DNA from: an uncultured Clostridia bacterium
GTDB taxonomy: Bacteria; Bacillota; Clostridia; Acetivibrionales; CALMWN01
DNA: 9,729 nt
Assembly: GCA_937873555.1 (NCBI GenBank)
Contig: CALMWN010000230.1
Span: forward strand, 1 to 9,729
Reading direction: 5' to 3'
Under the pieces are notes generated by a model. The model was not told the DNA's origin. It did no database searches and saw nothing but the letters and a program-made list of their open reading frames with translations. Below are positions 1 through 6,940 of the stretch, one piece after another; positions within the stretch are counted from its first letter, which is position 1, and each line of letters starts with the position of its first letter. A program made the position numbers and the translations under genes.

Positions 1-64
1 TATTAAAACTCAATTATATAAACCAATTATAAAAAATCTATGTGAGGGATGTAGCGATATACTG

Positions 65-1354
65 ATGAAAACGCTCGGAAAACTTTTTAAAAACAAGGTA
101 ATATCCGTTCTTATGATTTTCATGCTTACAATAGTTTTTGTTCAAGTACCGCAGGGCAAGTCCCTGGGAGCATCTTCCGGCAGTGAAGGCATCCCTGGAA
201 AATCCATAATTATTTATTCCGGCAGTCCTTTGGCTTATGTCAATGGAGTAGAAAAATTAGTCGACAGCACAAATCCGGATGTTGAAGTCGTTTCAAAAAA
301 TGGTACGGTATTTGTACCAATAAGATTTATTATGGATTACTTTGATGCGGACATAAAGTTTGACAGTTCATACAGCTTTGTTACCGTCACATCGGGGAAA
401 AAGTCGGCTGTTATCACTATTTCCAACAATAAACTTGAGATAAACGGTGTTGAACTCAAATACGATTATCCAGTAGAAAAGATGCATGGCAAGATTTTTG
501 TTCCCCTAAGAAAAATAATGGAAGATGTACTTGAAAAAGATGTTTTTTATTACAAGGGCGTCATAGTAATAAAAAGCAAGGGGACGGAAATAAATCCGGA
601 AAAGGAAAAAGACAGCCTTAATGAATATTTGAAAACTTTTACGGGAAAGAATGAAAAGATCCCGATACTGATGTACCATCATTTTCAGGACAACATACCT
701 GAAAATCTGTATGATACAATGGTTACTCCAAAGGAGTTTGAAGAGCATCTGTCGTATTTGAAAAAGCAGGGTTATCACCCCATAACATTTGAACAGCTGG
801 CTGAGTATTTACAGAATGACGATGCAAGGCTGCCTGTGAAACCATATATGATTACGATGGATGACGGATATACCAGCAACTATCAGTATGCTTATCCGTT
901 ACTCAAAAAGTATAATGCAAGAGCGGTAATTTCAATTGTGACCTCAACTGTGGGACAAACTCCGGGGTTATACCAGCATTTTTCATGGGAACAGGCAAAA
1001 GAGATGGAAAGCAGCGGACTTATTACAATTGCAAATCACGGTCTGCACCATAGCAATCATCAAAATCTCACCGAAGAAGAACTTGTAGAAAGCGTGACAA
1101 GCGCTCAACAGGACATCGAAAACCATCTCGGGAAAAGGCGTATCAGCATTTTTACCTATCCGGGCGGTGCTTGCAATGAAGATGACAGACGGATACTTGC
1201 AGGACTGGGTTTTAACATTCAACTCACCGGTTTTGGCAGTCTTGTTGACAAACAGTCTGATCTGAGTGACATAAGAAGGATACCGGTAAAGCATGGAATG
1301 ATGGGTAAAGATATAGATAATTTGATTGAAAGCATGAAAAAACCTGTCGATTGA
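65..1354 (+). CDS. Secreted polysaccharide deacetylase (CE4/NodB fold) with copper-amine-oxidase-like N-terminal domain
   Basis: This 429-residue protein is predicted to be exported and to remove N-acetyl groups from an extracellular amino-sugar polymer such as peptidoglycan or poly-GlcNAc. Residues 1-36 form a signal peptide: lysines up to K11, a hydrophobic core at 12-28, and a likely cut after SLGA. Residues about 45-170 resemble the copper amine oxidase N-terminal domain, with two related strands, FVPIRFIM (83-90) and FVPLRKIM (145-152). The catalytic domain starts at ILMYHHF (201-207), as in PgaB/IcaB-like enzymes. Its motifs are TMDDG (264-268, metal ligand D267 and catalytic-base candidate D266), HGLHH (325-329, metal ligands H325 and H329) and FTYPGG (363-368). 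The core residues of an active enzyme are therefore present. The start is chosen for the signal peptide; the only Shine-Dalgarno-like run, GAGGGA at 44-49, sits about 15 nt upstream, which is long. The frame is open back to the window edge. The true substrate cannot be read from sequence. Confidence 0.93.
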   Translation: MKTLGKLFKNKVISVLMIFMLTIVFVQVPQGKSLGASSGSEGIPGKSIIIYSGSPLAYVNGVEKLVDSTNPDVEVVSKNGTVFVPIRFIMDYFDADIKFDSSYSFVTVTSGKKSAVITISNNKLEINGVELKYDYPVEKMHGKIFVPLRKIMEDVLEKDVFYYKGVIVIKSKGTEINPEKEKDSLNEYLKTFTGKNEKIPILMYHHFQDNIPENLYDTMVTPKEFEEHLSYLKKQGYHPITFEQLAEYLQNDDARLPVKPYMITMDDGYTSNYQYAYPLLKKYNARAVISIVTSTVGQTPGLYQHFSWEQAKEMESSGLITIANHGLHHSNHQNLTEEELVESVTSAQQDIENHLGKRRISIFTYPGGACNEDDRRILAGLGFNIQLTGFGSLVDKQSDLSDIRRIPVKHGMMGKDIDNLIESMKKPVD

Positions 1355-1372
1355 CAGGTTTTTTATTTTTTT
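1337..1372 (+). terminator. Intrinsic terminator overlapping the deacetylase stop codon
   Basis: A perfect 12-bp stem is formed by 1337-1348 and 1353-1364, around AACCTGTC and GACAGGTT, with the 4-nt loop GATT and a T-rich tail (ATTTTTTTAT). The 5' arm lies inside the last codons of the deacetylase (KKPVD) and the TGA stop spans the loop and 3' arm. The A-run on the left of the stem could also let it act on leftward transcripts. Confidence 0.9.
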
Positions 1373-1438
1373 ATATAGTATTATTTTTATTTCAAAATGT
1401 AATAATAAATAGGAAAAATTGTATATGGGTGTGATGAT

Positions 1439-2203
1439 TTGACTTCAGAAAACAAAGTTACATTTAATAAATCTTCTCTGGAAAGTGACAGCAGTAAAGA
1501 GGAGAAACACGAAAATACGGAAATAATAAAGGAATTGGGTCAATCAACCATTTCTAATCCCAAGGGCAACATACACTGCCTCACAATAATAGGACAGATA
1601 GAAGGGCATATGGTTTTGCCGCCCCAGAACAAAACCACCAAGTATGAGCATGTAATTCCTCAACTGGTAGCGATTGAAGAAAATGAAGATATCGAAGGTC
1701 TCCTGCTTGTATTGAATACTGTAGGAGGAGATGTGGAGGCGGGGCTTGCCATCGCGGAAATGATAGCGAGCATGTCTAAACCGGCTGTTTCACTTGTATT
1801 GGGAGGTGGTCACAGTATCGGAGTCCCTATGGCGGTATCGACGAATTACTCATTCATCGCACCGTCTGCCACGATGACAATTCACCCTCTAAGACTGAAC
1901 GGAATGATCATAGGCGTACCTCAAACCTATGAATATTTTGATAAGATGCAGGAAAGAGTTGTACAATTTGTGTCAAAGAACTCCAATATTTCCAAGGATA
2001 TGTTCAGAGAACTGATGTTAAAAACAGGAGAACTTGCAAATGATGTCGGCACTGTACTGTTCGGAGAGGAAGCAGTAAGACGGGGGTTGATAAATGAAGT
2101 CGGAGGTCTTGCGGAAGCTCTTAAGAAGCTGTATGAAATGATAAAGCTCAACAGAGAAAAGAAAAACAGTACTTCAGGCATGGAAAGAGGTGCGCTGCAG
2201 TGA
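1439..2203 (+). CDS. tepA: TepA-like ClpP-fold serine protease (translocation-enhancing protein family)
   Basis: The 254-residue product belongs to the ClpP/crotonase-like TepA family (YmfB in B. subtilis), linked there to presecretory protein handling and signal-peptide turnover. The first 38 or so residues are hydrophilic and variable; the ClpP-like fold covers about 41-235. Visible active-site elements are NTVGGD (93-98, oxyanion region), GGGHSIGVP (122-130, nucleophile S126), TIHP (147-150, H149) and ANDVGT (200-205, D202 as likely third residue). No transmembrane helix is evident. The start is TTG at 1439, because no ATG, GTG or TTG is visible in frame just upstream and the next in-frame ATG lies inside the fold. 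GGGTGTGAT at 1427-1435 can serve as its ribosome site. A five-codon ORF (1425-1442) ends across this TTG. The gene overlaps ylzJ by 4 bp, and tepA-ylzJ-ftsK is the B. subtilis order, which supports the name. Confidence 0.9.
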   Translation: MTSENKVTFNKSSLESDSSKEEKHENTEIIKELGQSTISNPKGNIHCLTIIGQIEGHMVLPPQNKTTKYEHVIPQLVAIEENEDIEGLLLVLNTVGGDVEAGLAIAEMIASMSKPAVSLVLGGGHSIGVPMAVSTNYSFIAPSATMTIHPLRLNGMIIGVPQTYEYFDKMQERVVQFVSKNSNISKDMFRELMLKTGELANDVGTVLFGEEAVRRGLINEVGGLAEALKKLYEMIKLNREKKNSTSGMERGALQ

Positions 2204-2418
2204 TCTTATATTCAATTATTCCGTATGAAATCGTCTTCGGGAATCAATGTTCAGAAAATACAAACAGTTTCCTGGAGATTGACTACCTGGGAGAAAAGGT
2301 ACAGGTTTCACCTTTGGAAAATAACCGGTATATCATTCAAAGATTGATAAGCACATCGGTAAAAGCATTTCTCGACCCAAGGCTCCAGCCCGGAACAATA
2401 ATAAGAAGAACGCCTTGA
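2200..2418 (+). CDS. ylzJ: YlzJ-like small protein
   Basis: This 72-residue protein belongs to the YlzJ-like family, whose function is unknown to me. Recognisable family traits are the opening ILYSIIPYEIVF (2-13) and the C-terminal AFLDPRLQPGT (56-66). It is soluble, with no signal peptide or membrane segment. The GTG start at 2200 overlaps the tepA stop (GTGA, 2200-2203), so the two are probably translationally coupled and share one transcript. It is followed directly by a hairpin terminator and then by ftsK, the same position it holds between tepA and spoIIIE in B. subtilis. Length is normal for the family. Confidence 0.88.
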   Translation: MILYSIIPYEIVFGNQCSENTNSFLEIDYLGEKVQVSPLENNRYIIQRLISTSVKAFLDPRLQPGTIIRRTP

Positions 2419-2419
2419 T

Positions 2420-2447
2420 AAACTACCTCATAGGTAGTTTTACTTTT
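2420..2447 (+). terminator. Hairpin terminator after tepA-ylzJ
   Basis: A 9-bp stem is formed by 2420-2428 (AAACTACCT... read from the A at 2420) and 2432-2440 (AGGTAGTTT), with the 3-nt loop CAT, starting 2 nt after the ylzJ stop. The tail TACTTTT is only moderately T-rich, so read-through into ftsK is possible. Confidence 0.75.
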
Positions 2448-2490
2448 AATCCGGATAAAATATTTAAATATAGTAAATGGAAAAAAAATA

Positions 2491-2499
2491 TGATATTAT
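2491..2499 (+). promoter_or_regulatory. Possible extended -10 promoter for ftsK
   Basis: TGATATTAT differs at one base from the extended -10 consensus TGnTATAAT and lies between the ylzJ terminator and the ftsK start. No convincing -35 hexamer is seen 16-18 nt upstream. In AT-rich DNA such matches arise by chance, so support is modest. If real, transcription would begin near 2506. Confidence 0.35.
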
Positions 2500-2594
2500 T
2501 GCTATGAAATCTGTTCGTTAAATGGTGGAAATACCTGTTGAACTTTATAGCTGCCGGGATATATTCTTCAATATTTCCGGCCGGGGGTGTAAAC

Positions 2595-4979
2595 GTGAAG
2601 CTCAAAAAACTACAAAAGAAAAAATACACTGAAAAGAGTACCGGTATTTCGAAATATAATCATGAAATTACCGGTATCATACTTCTTTCACTAGGAATAC
2701 TTATAATGCTGAGTTTTGTTTTGACAGGTTCGGTAGGGATATTTGGAGAGTATGCAAGAGGACTGCTTCTGGGAATTATTGGCCGAACAGCCTTTTTGAT
2801 ACCTCCGCTTGTGATAGTTTATGCAGTATTTGTCATACTGAAAAAAAATGACAGCAATTTCAACTTACGTGCTATTTATACGGTAATACTCCTTGTTCTT
2901 GTATCGGCTCTTTTGCATACAGGCTCCTACAATCCCAAAGATTATGAAAACCTGAGCGCGGTAAAAAGCATAATAAGATTCTTCAATGAAGGCAAGGGAC
3001 TAAATGGGGGCGGAGTGATAGGCGGGATGATCAGCATACCGTTCCTTCTGTTTTTCCAGGTTCTTGGGACGATTATACTGCTCGTGACGCTTTCAATTAT
3101 AGATATTATTCTGCTTACCAACATTTCAATAGCCAATTTCATATACAATATAAGGCTTTTCTTTTCTCGAAAGGCTAAAAAGGTTAAGAAAAATAGAAAA
3201 GATGCCAAAGACAGCCTGGAAGAGTCGGGCTATGAACCTGATATCATCGGCGAGGGTGAAAATCTCAAGCTGGAATTCAGACCCAAGATAATTGATTTCA
3301 AGATAGAAAAGACCGTCAGGGAACTTAGAGAAAAAACGGATGCACCGGTTTCAACAGGCACGGACAATCTGCTGTACGAAGATAATATCGAGCCGGAAGA
3401 AATGGTAATAAGGGATTTAAAGGATATAAAGAAGAAGGCGGCTGCAGAGGCTGCGGTGAACAAAAGCGAAAGCCCTGCCCGGAAAGAGAATATCAGCAAG
3501 GAGATAAAATTGAATGAAAACAGGAGCGGCGATTACAGGTATCCCGGTTTTGATCTTCTGAAGGGGAATTATGATGAAGGTAAAAATGCCAGGAACCACA
3601 AGAATTCTGCTATTGAAGGTGCGAAAAAGCTTGAGGACACATTGAAAAGCTTTGGGGTCGAAGCAAAGGTAATCAATGTAAGCCGGGGTCCGGCAGTAAC
3701 AAGGTATGAGCTTCAGCCCAGTCCGGGGGTCAAGGTAAGCAGGATAGTAAATCTTTCGGATGATATTTCATTGAACCTTGCTTCTTCTGGAGTGAGAATA
3801 GAGGCCCCTATCCCGGGGAAAGCTGCGATTGGGATAGAAGTGCCCAATAAGGAAATGGAAACCGTGTATTTGAGAGAGGTACTTGAAACGGTCGAATTTA
3901 CCCAGCACAAGTCAAAACTTGCATTTGCCATAGGAAAGGATATTTCCGGGGAAAACATCATCGGTGATATAGCAAAAATGCCTCACCTGCTGATAGCGGG
4001 TGCAACAGGCGCAGGGAAGAGCGTATGCATAAACAGCATAATTATAAGCCTTTTGTATAAATCCTCACCGGGTGAGGTAAAACTTTTGATGGTTGACCCT
4101 AAGGTTGTCGAGTTGGGAATATATAACGGTATTCCTCATCTGCTGATACCTGTAGTGACCGACCCTAGAAAAGCTGCAGGTGCCTTGAACTGGGCAGTCC
4201 AGGAAATGATAAACAGGTACAAGCTTTTTGCCGAAAGAGGCGCACGTGACATTAAAGGGTACAACGCCCTGCTGAAAGAATCCGGTGAAATAGGTTTACT
4301 ACCGGAGATCGTAATAATAATTGACGAACTTGCAGACCTGATGATGGTTGCTCCAAATGAAGTTGAAGACTCTATATGCAGGTTGGCTCAAATGGCAAGG
4401 GCAGCCGGTATGCACCTTGTAATTGCCACTCAGAGGCCGTCTGTAGACGTTATTACAGGCGTGATAAAAGCCAATATACCTTCCAGAATAGCCTTTGCGG
4501 TTACATCGCAGGTTGACTCAAGGACAATACTTGATATGGCAGGGGCAGAGAAGCTGTTAGGCAAAGGGGATATGCTTTTCTACCCTGTTGGGGAGCCCAA
4601 GCCGATACGAATTAAATGTGCTTTTGTAACCGACAAGGAAGTAGAGAGCGTTGTAAGCCACATAAAATCAATGGGGAGCGCTGAATATAACGAAGATATA
4701 ATAGAAGAGATAAACAATGAAAACACGCAGGAGGAAAATGATCCGGGAGATAATGACGAACTATTGCCACAAGCTATTGAACTTGTCGTTGAGGCCGGCC
4801 AGGCATCGGTATCCCTTATCCAAAGGAAGTTCAAGGTCGGATATGCAAGAGCTGCCAGGATAGTGGACCAGATGGAAGAGCGGGGAGTAGTGGGGAGATA
4901 TGAAGGCAGCAAGCCGAGACAAGTACTGATGACCAGACAGCAACTTCAGGAGAAGCAGATGTCGGATAACAGTCAATAA
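2595..4979 (+). CDS. ftsK: DNA translocase FtsK/SpoIIIE
   Basis: This is a hexameric, septum-anchored ATPase that pumps double-stranded DNA during division or into the forespore. With the GTG start at 2595 it has 794 residues. A basic N-terminus (KLKKLQKKK) is followed by hydrophobic membrane segments at about 27-45, 56-83, 91-108 and 142-178, giving four or five helices. A charged linker runs to about 320. The motor follows, with Walker A GATGAGKS (469-476), Walker B IIIDELAD (574-581), ATQRPSVDVITG (611-622) and NIPSRIAF (627-634). A winged-helix gamma domain (about 725-781, with QRKFKVGYARAARI) should read orienting DNA motifs. All parts of the family are intact and the length matches SpoIIIE. 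The GTG has a strong ribosome site (GGGGGTG, 2583-2589), and its product begins like SpoIIIE. A TTG at 2538 would add 19 residues and also has a fair site (GGTGGA). Whether it acts in division, sporulation or both cannot be decided here. Confidence 0.95.
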   Translation: MKLKKLQKKKYTEKSTGISKYNHEITGIILLSLGILIMLSFVLTGSVGIFGEYARGLLLGIIGRTAFLIPPLVIVYAVFVILKKNDSNFNLRAIYTVILLVLVSALLHTGSYNPKDYENLSAVKSIIRFFNEGKGLNGGGVIGGMISIPFLLFFQVLGTIILLVTLSIIDIILLTNISIANFIYNIRLFFSRKAKKVKKNRKDAKDSLEESGYEPDIIGEGENLKLEFRPKIIDFKIEKTVRELREKTDAPVSTGTDNLLYEDNIEPEEMVIRDLKDIKKKAAAEAAVNKSESPARKENISKEIKLNENRSGDYRYPGFDLLKGNYDEGKNARNHKNSAIEGAKKLEDTLKSFGVEAKVINVSRGPAVTRYELQPSPGVKVSRIVNLSDDISLNLASSGVRIEAPIPGKAAIGIEVPNKEMETVYLREVLETVEFTQHKSKLAFAIGKDISGENIIGDIAKMPHLLIAGATGAGKSVCINSIIISLLYKSSPGEVKLLMVDPKVVELGIYNGIPHLLIPVVTDPRKAAGALNWAVQEMINRYKLFAERGARDIKGYNALLKESGEIGLLPEIVIIIDELADLMMVAPNEVEDSICRLAQMARAAGMHLVIATQRPSVDVITGVIKANIPSRIAFAVTSQVDSRTILDMAGAEKLLGKGDMLFYPVGEPKPIRIKCAFVTDKEVESVVSHIKSMGSAEYNEDIIEEINNENTQEENDPGDNDELLPQAIELVVEAGQASVSLIQRKFKVGYARAARIVDQMEERGVVGRYEGSKPRQVLMTRQQLQEKQMSDNSQ

Positions 4980-4996
4980 GTATTGGAGGGGAAGAT

Positions 4997-6823
4997 GTGT
5001 CCGTAATAGTTGGTTTTACTGTGTTATTGATGCTGATTTTACTGTGTTACATGTCATACCGGCTTTTTTTAAGGAGAAAACCAATAATTCTCCTGTCACT
5101 ATGCCTTCAGATCTTTAGCGTGACACTGGCGCTGATAAGCTTTCTTAATGACGTGAATATCATAAGAACAAACTTCATTGAAGCATGTTACATATTGTTC
5201 GGTATTGTGCTGCCTGCGTCATTCCTTACATATGACTGGATAAAAATGGTGCGGAAAGTCAAGGAACAGGGAGTATTTCAAGGTTTTATAGAAGCTGTGC
5301 AGAGGGAAAGCAATGCACCGGATACAAACAAAGACAAGAAACACTTAAGACCAATCATCGGGGAAAGACAGATTACTGAATTGATCAGGGATCTGAACCT
5401 GAACAAGGATGATATACAGAAAAACATCAAGAAAAGCCTTACTCAAGCCAATGTTTTCATTTCAAACAAGGATTACGACAATGCTCTGGAAATATATGAC
5501 ACACTCCTCAAACTTATAAGAAACTGCCCTTCACTATATTTTAACCATGGCAACATATGTTACTGGAAGGGCAACTATGGGGATGCCGTTCAAAGTTACA
5601 GGAAGGTTCTGGAGGTTAATGAATTCATCATCAGTGATATGGAAACTCCCAAAGATATTTTTGCAGTCGTCAAAGGCAGGGATAAGTCGGAAAACAACAA
5701 GACCGCAGCTGAAATAAAATATGAAGAGTTCATGGTATACTACAACCTTGGCAATTCTCTATTCAAGCTTCACAGGTACGAGAATGCGATTGATGCCTAC
5801 GGGAGATCACTGGAAATCAACCCCAATCTTGAGGATGCCAGTGAAAATATTGCCAGGGCTCTGATGGCTTTTGGAAGAAAGGAAGAAGCCCTTGAATATT
5901 ACAAAAAGATAGTTGATAACGACACAGGAAATTACAAGGCACATTTGGCAATTGCATCCCTTTATATTGAAATGAAAAGGCATCAGGACGCAGTAAATGA
6001 ACTCGAAGAATGCATCAGGCTGAATCCGTCTGAAGCAGAAGGCTATGAAGCTCTGGGAAGGGTATTTGCGGAAATGCAGAAATTCAAACAGGCGGTGGAA
6101 ATCTATAAAAAACTCGTAAAATTAGTGCCGGGTGAATACAAGTCGCTTTACAACCTGGGAACTTCCCTGTATCATTCCGGAGAAAAGGAAGAAGCGGTTG
6201 AATGCTTTAAAAAAGTCGTTTCCATAAATCCTAAGAGCTTCAACGCCTACTACAACATGGCTATTGCCCAGGATGAGCTGGGCAGTCAGGAAGAAGCCAT
6301 AAGTTCGTTTAAAAAGGTCCTTGAGCTCAAGGAAGATTTTATTGAAGCGTATAACAACCTGGGAATCATTTTATCAACACAGGGACGGCATCTTGAAGCT
6401 TTGGACATATACATCAAAGGCTTGAAGAAAAACCCGGAGGAGTACAGCCTGTATTACAATATGGGAATAACCCTCTCAGAAATGGGAAGATACTATGAAG
6501 CTGCAGAAGCATATAAAAATGCGCTGGAAATAAAACCTGACGAATACGAAATTCATTACCATCTGGGCGCTGCATTAATGGAAATGAAAAAATACAGCCA
6601 GGCGATTGAAGTATATAAATCAGCGTTGAAATTCAAGCCTGACGATTATGAATTGTTTTACAGCATGTCAATTGTTTATTCGCTTTTAAACAAGCACGAC
6701 ATTGCGATTGACAACCTGAAGAAAGCCTTTGAATTGAATGAGAGCCTGAGAGAGGATGCCCGTACGAACAGGGCTTTTAATTCAATAAAGAATATGAATG
6801 AATTCAAGGAATTGGTTTCTTGA
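4997..6823 (+). CDS. Membrane-anchored tetratricopeptide (TPR) repeat protein
   Basis: The 608-residue protein has three N-terminal hydrophobic segments (about 4-22, 29-50 and 61-79), a charged stretch at 84-145, and then about twelve 34-residue TPR units from about 147 to 580. A spacer of about 40 residues interrupts the array after the second repeat (about 207-247). Most repeats show the usual pattern, for example YNLGxSLxxxxxxEEAVECFKK and a closing P at position 32. The tail FNSIKNMNEFKELV resembles the cap that often ends such arrays. TPRs bind proteins, so it probably scaffolds partners at the membrane; no enzymatic motif is seen. The GTG start follows GGAGGGGA (4985-4992) at good spacing. 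It begins 17 bp after ftsK with no terminator between, so the two are probably co-transcribed, which hints at a role near the septum or in sporulation. That link is inference, and I cannot assign a name. Confidence 0.9.
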   Translation: MSVIVGFTVLLMLILLCYMSYRLFLRRKPIILLSLCLQIFSVTLALISFLNDVNIIRTNFIEACYILFGIVLPASFLTYDWIKMVRKVKEQGVFQGFIEAVQRESNAPDTNKDKKHLRPIIGERQITELIRDLNLNKDDIQKNIKKSLTQANVFISNKDYDNALEIYDTLLKLIRNCPSLYFNHGNICYWKGNYGDAVQSYRKVLEVNEFIISDMETPKDIFAVVKGRDKSENNKTAAEIKYEEFMVYYNLGNSLFKLHRYENAIDAYGRSLEINPNLEDASENIARALMAFGRKEEALEYYKKIVDNDTGNYKAHLAIASLYIEMKRHQDAVNELEECIRLNPSEAEGYEALGRVFAEMQKFKQAVEIYKKLVKLVPGEYKSLYNLGTSLYHSGEKEEAVECFKKVVSINPKSFNAYYNMAIAQDELGSQEEAISSFKKVLELKEDFIEAYNNLGIILSTQGRHLEALDIYIKGLKKNPEEYSLYYNMGITLSEMGRYYEAAEAYKNALEIKPDEYEIHYHLGAALMEMKKYSQAIEVYKSALKFKPDDYELFYSMSIVYSLLNKHDIAIDNLKKAFELNESLREDARTNRAFNSIKNMNEFKELVS

Positions 6824-6853
6824 CGATAAAAGACAGGCAAAGTTATTCATTTC

Positions 6854-6886
6854 AAAACCGGTGGTTAAACTGCCGGTTTTTGTGTT
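6854..6886 (+). terminator. Intrinsic terminator after the ftsK-TPR unit
   Basis: The arms AAAACCGG (6854-6861) and CCGGTTTT (6873-6880) form a perfect 8-bp stem with an 11-nt loop, followed by TGTGTT after a run of five Ts (6877-6881). It lies 30 nt past the TPR stop and just before a promoter-like element, so it separates this unit from the radical SAM unit. Confidence 0.8.
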
Positions 6887-6891
6887 ATACT
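6883..6891 (+). promoter_or_regulatory. Extended -10 promoter for the radical SAM gene
   Basis: TGTTATACT matches the extended -10 pattern TGnTATAAT at all but one base. It sits immediately downstream of the preceding terminator and about 50 nt before the ATG at 6941. A transcript from near 6898 would have a leader of about 43 nt containing the ribosome site AGGAAAGGTG (6926-6935). The -35 region would fall in the terminator hairpin and shows no good hexamer. Confidence 0.5.
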
Positions 6892-6940
6892 TTTTAAGAT
6901 AAAGTGAAATTATTGGAATAATACCAGGAAAGGTGCAACG

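Noticed and set aside
2463..2494. TTTAAA ... TATGAT as a -35/-10 pair upstream of ftsK.
   Set aside because: Spacing is 20 nt and the -35 match is poor; the extended -10 at 2491-2499 is the better candidate.
4580..4976. Minus-strand open frames opposite the ftsK 3' end.
   Set aside because: Serine- and leucine-rich antisense translations of a conserved coding region without a ribosome site.
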